Source of the DNA: an uncultured Alphaproteobacteria bacterium
GTDB taxonomy: Bacteria > Pseudomonadota > Alphaproteobacteria > CAAGCB01 > CAG-977
DNA length: 55,310 nt
Assembly: GCA_944390195.1 (NCBI GenBank)
Contig: CALXOZ010000014.1
Coordinates: 1-55,310 of the forward strand
Direction of reading: 5' to 3'
Part shown: piece after piece, positions 9,118 through 16,154 of the stretch
How the letters are laid out: every line of letters starts with the position of its first letter
How positions within the stretch are numbered: position 1 is the stretch's first letter
The notes under the pieces: generated by a model
Told to the model about the DNA's origin: nothing
What the model saw: the letters and a program-made list of their open reading frames with translations, nothing else
Databases searched by the model: none
Position numbers and translations under genes: made by a program

Positions 9118-9835
9118 TCAAGAACGCAATCCTTTCTGTTTGATTACTTGCAACAAATTTTGAGGAGAAACTTCATAACGTTTGAAGTCACAAATGTTAC
9201 TTTCTTTGATCCATAACTGACCTTCGCCGGTATTTCCTCGATGCTGTCCGGTAGAAAAATACGGATTTTCTGCAACTTCAATACTGGATAAAACCCAATA
9301 CCTGATTGAATCTCTCCATACGCCGATCCAAACAAAAACGTCGCAACATTTTGGTTTGATTTGTTGGAAATTCATGTCAAAACCAAACTTGGAATCGCTT
9401 GATAAGGCTTTAAAGATCAATGGATCTCCACTTTTCCTTTTGACGGCACGAGAAGCTTTTACTTCAATTCTTAGGCCGTCCAACCAAAAATCGTATTTGC
9501 CGGAATAATTCGGATCCAAATTTTTTGTCGGCTTTTTTAATGCGGGAACTTGTTCTTTAAGATGTTTTTGCGCCCATTGTTCTCCAAATGTCCGAGGTGC
9601 CGTTATTTCGAAAACGGATAGATATTTGTTTCTTTTTTCGTAGTCTCGTCGGAGTTGCAGGTATTCGTCTAATGTTGATGATGTTTTGCGATTAAATGGA
9701 CGAAAATATATTCAAAACGGTTGAACGGATATACGGCATAGACGTTTTTTATCGTTTCTTCCGATACATCTGTTGTCGGAGAAATTTGTTTTAAAAGGGA
9801 GAGCTTTTTTTGTAAATAGTTAATGAGCTTTTCCA
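9118..9835 (-). pseudogene. Type II restriction endonuclease, frameshifted
   Basis: Two minus-strand frames make one coherent protein. The first starts at an ATG at 9835 with a good site (CAGGAG) and encodes MEKLINYLQKK... to about YPFNRFEYIF near 9705. The second runs from RPFNRKTSSTLDEY (about 9700) to the stop at 9118. Adding one base to the A4 run at 9703-9706 joins them into about 239 residues. The C-terminal half holds a plausible PD-(D/E)XK core: KYDFWLDG followed by RIEVKAS. The start overlaps the end of the methyltransferase gene by 16 bases, the coupling seen in type II systems. As read, translation would stop after about 56 residues, so the nuclease is inactive unless the base is a sequencing error or slips. 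Confidence 0.7.
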
Positions 9836-11580
9836 TTTAAAAACTCCTGAATATAAAGGCGTTCATCTGGTGTGATCTTATAAAAATCATAAATAAAGTC
9901 CTGCAATTTTTGTGAATGAATTTGTTTGTTCTTAATTAAATCATTGACTTCTGTTTCTATAAATCGGTTTGTCTTTTCTGTTATTCGAGGAAAAGGCAGT
10001 TGCATAAGATTGCCTTTCAGAATTTTAATGTCTCCGAACGATTTCATATAAATAAACTGAAAAAGTTCTGCGTTTAAAAATCCTAAAACCGTTTTAATCG
10101 ACATATCGGGAATGGCGGGGATCAGGATATTTGCGCTGTTCAAGAATAAAGCTTTTGTATCATCGTAAGCAAAAACAGGCCTGTCGGAAATAAATTTATA
10201 AACCAATTTTTCCGTAGCTCTGTAGATTTCGTCTCTGGCCGTTTGTTGTAATTGTGTGTGATCATAATGTAAAAATTTTTTTGCGGGATTTAAAAAGTAA
10301 GGTTGAATTTCTTTGCCGGTATAAATCGGTTCCGCGTTTTTCCCGCAAGTGTCGGACAGTTTGTTTTTGTTATCTCCCGTCACGATCCCCAATCCCCAGA
10401 CGCTTTGAGATAAATCAAAAGCTTTTAAAGAAAAGGCTTTTTTCAATATCTGCTCGTCGCGTTGCGTTAACAGCGCAAAGATTTTATTTTTACTTTCTTT
10501 AACGGTATGAAGGGAAGAAAAATAAATCTCTTTTCCTGTTTGAACCAGATAAGAGTCCGCCGGCTGTTCGCATGAAGCATCCAAACTGATATAAGGGGTA
10601 ACAACTCCTGTAAATTCGGCCGGATAAACGGTGATTTTTTTAATACGATAATTGTTAATTAAAAATTCTCTGATGCCTTGATGAGTTTTCACATTGAGAA
10701 AAGACGCCGGCAATAAGAAGTTTAATTGTCCGCCGGAAATCAGTAAACAAAAACTCTTTTTTAGAAAAGCGGAAAAACTGTCACTATCTTTGTTTTGATC
10801 GGCTCCCCAAGGCGGATTGGTGATAATCAGATCAAAATGGCGTGTTCTGATCTGATGTTCTTCCTGATTTGCAAAAAGCTGATTTTCGCTTAAAAAGTCA
10901 AAACAGTATACATTCGGTAAAAAGTCTTGATCCTTAAAGTTTAAAATCATGTTGAATTTTGTAATCATAACGGCCAACGGATCTATATCAACGCCGAACA
11001 GACAGCTTGGATTGTGATCGCGAAATCCTGTTAAAAAAGCTCCGCTGCCGCAGCAAGGATCCAAAATCAAAGTGTCTTTTGATCCTGAAAAGCCATGAAC
11101 CATTTCTCGGACAATTTTTTCAGGTGTATAATAAGCACCTGTCCTGTTTTTTTCTCCTTCGCTGCGCAAACATTGATAAACCAGTCCTAATAGATCGTGT
11201 TCATTTTCGGGAAAAGGAAAATCATATATTTCCGTAATCGGTTGAAAGGCATATTCATCTATAAGAGAGGCAACATTTCTTTTGAGAGGAATGAAATCAT
11301 CATCAATTAAATTTGCTTGATGAAGCTGTCTTAATCCGACAGAAAACAATATTTGAGGAAGAGCGTATTTTTTTTGTTCAACCAATTCCGTAAGTCTTTC
11401 TAAAACAGGAATGTTTTTTAGATCCGAAAAATATTCGGACGGAATGATTTTTTTTGTGGAACGGGTTTTGTTTGCTCGTTTCGTCAGCTTATCTTCAATA
11501 GAACTGACGTTTAGTTTTTTCCAATTTCTTTTCGTTGCATTTGAAACGGGTGAAGACACTATAGATCCTATAGGCGACAT
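9820..11580 (-). CDS. N6-adenine DNA methyltransferase (type II, TaqI/Eco57I-like)
   Basis: 586 residues. Motif X-like TGAYYTPEKIV (about 147-157), SAM-binding motif I LDPCCGSGAF (about 173-182), an acidic GVDIDPLA (about 196-203), and catalytic motif IV NPPW (about 255-258), which marks an amino-methyltransferase acting on adenine. The C-terminal part (about 390-560) resembles the TaqI-type specificity domain (IYTGKEIQPYF; ILIPAIPD; FLNAELFQFIY). It modifies host DNA at the system's target site, which cannot be read from the sequence. The nuclease gene overlaps its end. No clear ribosome binding site precedes the ATG at 11580, so weak or late expression is possible. With the nuclease frameshifted this may now be an orphan methyltransferase. 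Confidence 0.88.
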   Translation of the reverse strand: MSPIGSIVSSPVSNATKRNWKKLNVSSIEDKLTKRANKTRSTKKIIPSEYFSDLKNIPVLERLTELVEQKKYALPQILFSVGLRQLHQANLIDDDFIPLKRNVASLIDEYAFQPITEIYDFPFPENEHDLLGLVYQCLRSEGEKNRTGAYYTPEKIVREMVHGFSGSKDTLILDPCCGSGAFLTGFRDHNPSCLFGVDIDPLAVMITKFNMILNFKDQDFLPNVYCFDFLSENQLFANQEEHQIRTRHFDLIITNPPWGADQNKDSDSFSAFLKKSFCLLISGGQLNFLLPASFLNVKTHQGIREFLINNYRIKKITVYPAEFTGVVTPYISLDASCEQPADSYLVQTGKEIYFSSLHTVKESKNKIFALLTQRDEQILKKAFSLKAFDLSQSVWGLGIVTGDNKNKLSDTCGKNAEPIYTGKEIQPYFLNPAKKFLHYDHTQLQQTARDEIYRATEKLVYKFISDRPVFAYDDTKALFLNSANILIPAIPDMSIKTVLGFLNAELFQFIYMKSFGDIKILKGNLMQLPFPRITEKTNRFIETEVNDLIKNKQIHSQKLQDFIYDFYKITPDERLYIQEFLNGKAH

Positions 11581-11619
11581 TAAAATTGCCGCTAGTATAT
11601 AAAACGAAAATTTTTTTAT

Positions 11620-11657
11620 AAAGAAAAAAGGTCGGAAAGTGCTGCCGACCTTTTTCC
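11620..11657 (-). terminator. Rho-independent terminator
   Basis: Stem GGTCGG (11630-11635) / CCGACC (11645-11650) with A run before and T run after, so usable in both directions. It follows the 211-residue unknown gene (11684-12316) on the minus strand. Confidence 0.8.
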
Positions 11658-11683
11658 CGTCATACTTCTTGGAGGAAGTTTAA

Positions 11684-12316
11684 TTAACGTGATTTTCCTT
11701 TTTGTAAAGCAATTTGACGCATCGCCAGTTGTTGTTCGATCTTGTCCATCGTTTTTGCGGACGGCTGCCAACCGAAACGGATACCGGTTGCTTGTTTGAT
11801 CTTTTCGATTCTTTTGATGACGGAAGTATTAATGGATCCCGTTCGCATATTATGTAAGTAAGCATTAATGTCATCAACATTGTATTGTGATGTGATGCCG
11901 ATCAATGTTCTGTATGTTTCGATCAGATTGTTTTTATTGTGATTTAGCCGTTTTAATTCGGGATTGAGTTTTGTTAATTCCTCGATTTCGTGATTGATTT
12001 CTTTGAGCGCTGCGGGCAGTTGATCTTTTAACGTTTCTCCCGCCTGCTTGCAGATCGGATCTTCTGATTTTAAAAAACCGGTAGCAATAGAATATTTTAA
12101 AAAACGTTTGCGGTATCCGTATTCGGCAAAAGCGGGTTCTTGTCCGTTGATGAATTGATAACGTCCCGCAATACCTTTCAGCCCCGTTTCATCTTCCATT
12201 TTGACCGCGTGAGCCGTATATCTGGGACGACCGTCAACCAGATATTTCCCCCTGCGGTTATAAGCGTTTTCCATATATTTTACGGCGTCTTGAATCGAAG
12301 AATATTTATCAGACAT
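11684..12316 (-). CDS. Conserved protein of unknown family, full-length copy
   Basis: 210 residues from the ATG at 12316 (AAAGGG about 9 bases before it); an upstream TTG is less likely. No signal peptide or membrane segment. The N-terminal 70 residues are basic with a striking stretch YLVDGRPRYTAHAVK followed by GLKGIAGRYQFINGQ; residues about 95-150 look like a coiled coil (LKEINHEIEELTKLNPEL); the C-terminus is helical and basic. I do not recognise the family. A second copy, nearly identical over the first 138 residues but cut short, lies at 13707-14150. Both stand downstream of mutY sequence, so this gene was probably the original neighbour of mutY before the duplication. Confidence 0.6.
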   Translation of the reverse strand: MSDKYSSIQDAVKYMENAYNRRGKYLVDGRPRYTAHAVKMEDETGLKGIAGRYQFINGQEPAFAEYGYRKRFLKYSIATGFLKSEDPICKQAGETLKDQLPAALKEINHEIEELTKLNPELKRLNHNKNNLIETYRTLIGITSQYNVDDINAYLHNMRTGSINTSVIKRIEKIKQATGIRFGWQPSAKTMDKIEQQLAMRQIALQKGKSR

Positions 12317-12620
12317 AATTGTTTGCCCTTTCAAACTTTTTTCAAAACATAAATCGAAAAGATTGAGCTGTCAAACTTTTTTTTTGCGTTATGACAAAGA
12401 GCTGTTTTTTTTCTTTTCGGCGGTTATTTTTTTTATGACTTTTTGCATCAAAGTCGAGAACGGATAGTTTTTGAACTCTGCCGGAAAAACAAAAAAACCG
12501 TCAAAGCCTTCGGGTAAAGAATCGACTTGCGTTTTAACGATGGTCAAAGTCAGATCGAAATGCGTAAAGATGTGTTTTACGGTTTTATCCGTGATGAGCC
12601 ATTGCGCTTCAAAAAAAAGA
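11884..12620. repeat. Direct repeat block, copy A (mutY 3' end + start of unknown gene)
   Basis: This block matches 13711-14575 in the same orientation: first the 5' 430 bases of the unknown gene, then a diverged spacer, then the last ~60 codons of mutY. The two blocks flank exactly the polyvalent-protein fragment at 12643-13710. Copy A lacks about 145 bp of spacer present in copy B, and the mutY part carries scattered substitutions, so the event is not very recent or the copies came from different strains. Confidence 0.8.
12389..12620 (-). pseudogene. mutY 3' fragment
   Basis: Minus-strand translation gives AQWLITDKTVKHIFTHFDLT and continues through KTQVDSLPEGFDGFF and KNYPFSTLMQKVIKK to a stop near 12389. 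This parallels the last ~65 residues of the intact MutY at 14363-15376 (ADWHMTRKTVKHIFTHF...). There is no start or catalytic domain. Substitutions are mostly conservative, suggesting it was under selection as part of a full gene before being cut. Confidence 0.85.
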
Positions 12621-12642
12621 AGCAGATCAGCGTTTAATCACA

Positions 12643-13710
12643 ATGTATAAACGTCCGAAAGAAAAAAACGCCGTTTATTCAAAGAAAAGAAAAATTCTGC
12701 TGGATGCGCAACAAAAAAGAAACGTTCCGACTGAACGGCAGGATTTTAAGTCCTCGACCGAACAGTCAACGTCAGGCGATTACTATTTCGTTCCTGACGG
12801 CGAACGCTTGAATAATAATATATCAATGAAAAAGTTTCCTGTCAATCTGAACGAAGCGGCTATGCCGGAATCGGGGATAATTGAAGACGTTGCAAAACTG
12901 AGCGTCTCTGTAAAAAAAATAAAAGATAAAATCGGTGTTCCTATTCGCATGGGTAAAGTGCGTGGCGGAAAAAATGTTTTGGGGCAGTATTATCCGAATG
13001 AAAAAATGATAAGGACGCGTTTCGCTAACGATATTGAAACCGTCACGCATGAAGCCGGACACCACATTGAAAACATCGTTTTCGGAGGGATCGGAAGCAA
13101 AAAAGCCATGCCGTTTTACAACGAATTAAGTGCAATTGCTACGAAGCCGAGAAAAAACACAAAAGCACTGAAAAACGCCGAGGGCGTCGCCGAGTTTATT
13201 TCGGCCTACGTCGTCAACCCCGAATTGGCAAAAGAAAAGTGTCCGAAATTCTTTGAAAAGTTTGAAATAAAAATGAAAGAAGAGTCGCCCGAATTGTTGG
13301 AAACGTTGCGCGAAAGCCAGACAATCGTCCGGCTTTGGGTTGAACAGCCGACCGTTGCCAGAGCAATGAGCCGGATCGCTTTCGACATTCAAAAACCGAA
13401 AATAACGTTGAAAGAAAAAGCCGCAAGGGCATATGACTGGTTTGCCGAAAACATCGCGGACGATTTGTATCAGGTCGGGAAAGTCAGCGAAAAACTGTCC
13501 GTCGATCCGGAAGATGCCAAAAGCCCGTATTTCAGAGCAAGAATGTTGCGCGGTCTGCCGGAAGCGAAAACAAAATACACTTTGACCGAAAGGCAAATTG
13601 ATTTTTATGGAAACGATATCGGCGAAAACCTGAAGGAAATTCTAAAGCCCATAAAGAGAAAATGGTTCGGGCTTAAAAAATGCGCTTTGGATATGCGTGA
13701 TAAGCGTTAA
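12643..13710 (+). CDS. Polyvalent-protein fragment with zincin-like metallopeptidase domain
   Basis: 355 residues. Residues about 90-150 contain a zinc protease motif THEAGHHIE (H136, E137, H140) and then EGVAEFISAYVVNPELA (about 177-195), whose glutamate would be the third ligand; this two-helix arrangement is typical of the metallopeptidase module in large polyvalent proteins of phages and conjugative elements. The C-terminal third (YDWFAENIADDLYQV and SPYFRARMLRG) resembles the helical region that follows in those giants. The usual polyvalent protein exceeds 1000 residues, so this is a piece. The frame stays open upstream to about 12598 and no ribosome binding site is seen, so the true start may be lost. 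It fills the space between two direct repeats and its stop overlaps the stop of the convergent truncated gene. Confidence 0.6.
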   Translation: MYKRPKEKNAVYSKKRKILLDAQQKRNVPTERQDFKSSTEQSTSGDYYFVPDGERLNNNISMKKFPVNLNEAAMPESGIIEDVAKLSVSVKKIKDKIGVPIRMGKVRGGKNVLGQYYPNEKMIRTRFANDIETVTHEAGHHIENIVFGGIGSKKAMPFYNELSAIATKPRKNTKALKNAEGVAEFISAYVVNPELAKEKCPKFFEKFEIKMKEESPELLETLRESQTIVRLWVEQPTVARAMSRIAFDIQKPKITLKEKAARAYDWFAENIADDLYQVGKVSEKLSVDPEDAKSPYFRARMLRGLPEAKTKYTLTERQIDFYGNDIGENLKEILKPIKRKWFGLKKCALDMRDKR

Positions 13711-14150
13711 CTATTGTTGTGTGATGTAATGGCGATCAATGTTCTGTATGTTTCGATCAGGTTGTTTTTATTGTGGTTTAACCGTCTCAATTCCGGATTG
13801 AATTTTATTAATTCCTCGATTTCGTGATTGATTTCTTTTAACCTAACGGGGAGCTGATCTTTCAACGTTTCATCCGCTTGCTGGCAGATCGGATCTTCTG
13901 ATTTTAAAAAACCGGTAGCAATGGAATATTTTAAAAAACGTTTGCGGTATCCGTATTCGGCAAAAGCGGGTTCTTGTCCGTTGATGAATTGATAACGTCC
14001 CGCAATACCTTTCAGCCCCGTTTTATCTTCCATCTTAACCGCGTGAGTCGTATATCTGGGACGACCGTCAACCAGATATTTTCCCCTGCGGTCATAAGCG
14101 TTTTCCATATGTTGTACAGCTTTTTGAACGGAAGCATATTGAGTTGTCAT
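13707..14150 (-). CDS. Truncated second copy of the unknown 210-residue protein
   Basis: 147 residues. Residues 1-138 are about nine-tenths identical by eye to the copy at 11684-12316 (YLVDGRPRYTTHAVK; RYQFINGQEPAFAEYGYRKR), then the sequence ends ITSHNNS where the other continues ITSQYNVDDINAYL. The last ~70 residues are missing because the repeat block ends here. It may still fold as an N-terminal domain, but it is better regarded as a truncated gene. It lies behind intact mutY on the minus strand. Confidence 0.6.
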   Translation of the reverse strand: MTTQYASVQKAVQHMENAYDRRGKYLVDGRPRYTTHAVKMEDKTGLKGIAGRYQFINGQEPAFAEYGYRKRFLKYSIATGFLKSEDPICQQADETLKDQLPVRLKEINHEIEELIKFNPELRRLNHNKNNLIETYRTLIAITSHNNS

Positions 14151-14575
14151 GATTGTTTGTTATTTCGAACTTTTTTGGTGAGAATAATAAAAAAGATTGA
14201 TCTGTCAAACATATTTTGAAAAGACGGTTTCATATTTCCGAAGCAGTGTGTTTTGTCGGGATGAAAAAGTCCGATGATACAGATCAGGCAAGCTGTTTAA
14301 GTGTAGAAAGTGAAGTTTTTTGGGAAAACGGTAAGAAAACGTTTGGCAAGATGGGGCAAGAATTATTTTTTTTCGTTAATAACTTTTTTTATGACTTTTT
14401 GCATCAAAGTCGAGAACGGATAGTTTTTAAAATTTTCCGGAGCTGTAAAAAAACCGTCAAAGCCTTCGGGTAAAGAATCGACTTGCGTTTTAACGATGGT
14501 CAAAGTCAGATCGAAATGGGTGAAAATATGTTTGACTGTTTTCCTTGTCATGTGCCAGTCGGCGGGGAAGGGAAA
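13711..14575. repeat. Direct repeat block, copy B
   Basis: Partner of 11884-12620. It holds the truncated unknown gene, about 145 bp of extra spacer (about 14219-14362) that copy A lacks, and the 3' end of the intact mutY. The boundary at about 13711 coincides with the end of the polyvalent-protein frame. Confidence 0.8.
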
Positions 14576-15376
14576 AGATTCATCCGTATTCCAAGGCAGT
14601 TCTGTCAGTCCCGACAGCAAGCCTTTTTCAGTGCGTTTACGGATTAAGACTTGAGCGCAGTTATTTTCAATCCAAAAAACATACCCTTTTTTAATTTCTT
14701 TTTTGAGTTTTGAAATATTCGGAATGCTTTCCGTTTCACCGGTTTTATAAGCGATACAGTCGTAATGAAGGGGGCAAAAAGTGCATAAGGGGGAGCGCGG
14801 CGTACAGATACCGGCTCCCAGATCCATCATGGCGGAAGCATGATCGGCGGGGCAAGAGGAAGCTTGTGTCAATTCTTCGGCAAAAGCGTTGATTTGATCC
14901 ATGATCGTTGCAACGGGGGCTTCCCAACCTTTTAACCGAGTCAAAACGCGAATAACGTTTCCATCAACGACGGCTTCGGGTAGGTTAAAGCCGAAAGAGG
15001 CGATCGCCGCCGATGTATAAGAACCTATTCCCGGCAATTTCATCAGTTCTTTTCTGTCGGAGGGAAAATGACCGTTATGTTTATTCATAACGACCTGAGC
15101 GCATTCATGTAATTTTCTTGCTCTCGTATAATATCCCAAACCCTGCCAAAGCAACAAAACGTCTTCAATCGGGGCTTTTGCCAGATCCGTTATTGTCGGG
15201 AAACGTTCTAAAAACCGTTTAAAATAAGGTAAAACGGTCTTAACGGTTGTTTGCTGTAACATGATTTCGGATATCCATACTTCATAAGGGTTCGGATGAG
15301 CCTTGCCTTTAACCCTCCAAGGCAGGTTCCGAGCGTTTTTTTCATACCATTTTGATAATTTTTCGGTTACAGTCAT
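14363..15376 (-). CDS. mutY: A/G-specific adenine glycosylase
   Basis: 337 residues. MutY removes adenine mispaired with 8-oxoguanine. Visible: catalytic glutamate in SEIMLQQT (about 36-43), helix-hairpin-helix LPGIGSYTSAAIA with the catalytic aspartate in AVVDGNVIRV, the 4Fe-4S ligands C-x6-C-x2-C-x5-C (CTPRSPLCTFCPLHYDC), and a NUDIX-like C-terminal domain that recognises 8-oxoG (GLLSGLTELPW). All key residues are present. The 3' portion is duplicated at 12389-12620. The gene is divergent from the cold-shock/DUF805 gene, sharing a 67-bp intergenic promoter region. Confidence 0.96.
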   Translation of the reverse strand: MTVTEKLSKWYEKNARNLPWRVKGKAHPNPYEVWISEIMLQQTTVKTVLPYFKRFLERFPTITDLAKAPIEDVLLLWQGLGYYTRARKLHECAQVVMNKHNGHFPSDRKELMKLPGIGSYTSAAIASFGFNLPEAVVDGNVIRVLTRLKGWEAPVATIMDQINAFAEELTQASSCPADHASAMMDLGAGICTPRSPLCTFCPLHYDCIAYKTGETESIPNISKLKKEIKKGYVFWIENNCAQVLIRKRTEKGLLSGLTELPWNTDESFPFPADWHMTRKTVKHIFTHFDLTLTIVKTQVDSLPEGFDGFFTAPENFKNYPFSTLMQKVIKKVINEKK

Positions 15377-15443
15377 AACAATACAGCCTATCGGAAAGAT
15401 AAGGCGAAAACTTAAAAAAAATCAATACTTTTTTAGTGAGGAT

Positions 15444-16082
15444 ATGATGCAAGGAATTGTTTTAGAGATTGATTTAAAATCGGATACGGGAATGATCCGC
15501 GGTGATGACGGTGTTCGTTATGAATTTCAAATCCAATCTTGCAAAAACGGCGTTCCGTTGGAAGGAGCGCGTGTCGATTTCGAAATTGAGGAAAAAACGG
15601 CACGGGATCTGTATGTTCTGTCGACTTCCGTCAAAGCGAAATTAGATTGGCTCTTTTGGTTTTTATTTTCTTTTCGCGGGCGTATCTCCAAAGACCAATT
15701 GATTGTTTTTCTTGCAAGCTCTCTGTTGATTTTGCCGTTGCCCGTCGTTTGTGCGACATGGTCCGGCATTTCCGCTTTCTTTACTGCCGGCTGGTTGGTC
15801 GTTTTTTATATTTTTGCGGCTGTTATTGTTAAAAGATTTCATGATTCAAACGCTTCCGCCTTTTGGCTGTGGTTTACAGTTCTGTTCGCCGTTTTCATAA
15901 CTTTGATTATGACACGCGTCTTAAATCTGGCTTTTATCGGAACGACGGCGCTCTATATGTTATTGGCTTGTTTTTCATTGGTGGCGATTTTCTGTCTGTA
16001 CTTATGCTTCACCCATGGCACAATCGGAGAAAACCGTTACGGTAAAGAACCTTATTCCTGTCGGACAATTCGTCTGAAATAA
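15444..16082 (+). CDS. Cold-shock-like N-domain fused to DUF805 membrane protein
   Basis: 212 residues from the ATG at 15444 (a second ATG follows at once; GTGAGG lies just upstream). The longer possible reading frame would run into mutY and is rejected. Residues 1-60 (GIVLEIDLKSDTGMIRGDDG; VDFEIEE) have the spacing of a small OB-fold cold-shock-like domain; residues about 75-190 hold four hydrophobic segments with KRFHDSNASAFW between them, the diagnostic stretch of DUF805 proteins, and end GENRYGKEP. Inner-membrane protein of unknown role; the combination with a nucleic-acid-binding-like domain occurs in this family. Terminal domain function is inference. Confidence 0.75.
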   Translation: MMQGIVLEIDLKSDTGMIRGDDGVRYEFQIQSCKNGVPLEGARVDFEIEEKTARDLYVLSTSVKAKLDWLFWFLFSFRGRISKDQLIVFLASSLLILPLPVVCATWSGISAFFTAGWLVVFYIFAAVIVKRFHDSNASAFWLWFTVLFAVFITLIMTRVLNLAFIGTTALYMLLACFSLVAIFCLYLCFTHGTIGENRYGKEPYSCRTIRLK

Positions 16083-16114
16083 TATTTATTTTCCTTGATT
16101 TGGGAAAAAAAAGC

Positions 16115-16141
16115 GCTAAGTAATAAATAAAAAAACTTAGC
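16115..16141 (+). promoter_or_regulatory. Inverted repeat in the leader of the first aminopeptidase gene
   Basis: Perfect 7-bp inverted repeat GCTAAGT (16115-16121) / ACTTAGC (16135-16141) with a 13-nt AT-only loop, ending three bases before the GAGGG ribosome binding site. It could be an mRNA hairpin affecting initiation, or an operator. No T run follows directly, so it is not an obvious terminator. Confidence 0.4.
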
Positions 16142-16154
16142 AGTGAGGGTGGTT

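Noticed and set aside
9118-9519. Separate 133-codon gene
   Set aside because: It begins at a TTG in the middle of a longer coherent nuclease sequence; the two frames belong to one broken gene.
15303-15443. Longer start for the cold-shock/DUF805 gene
   Set aside because: It would lie antisense within mutY; GTGAGG before 15444 marks the start.
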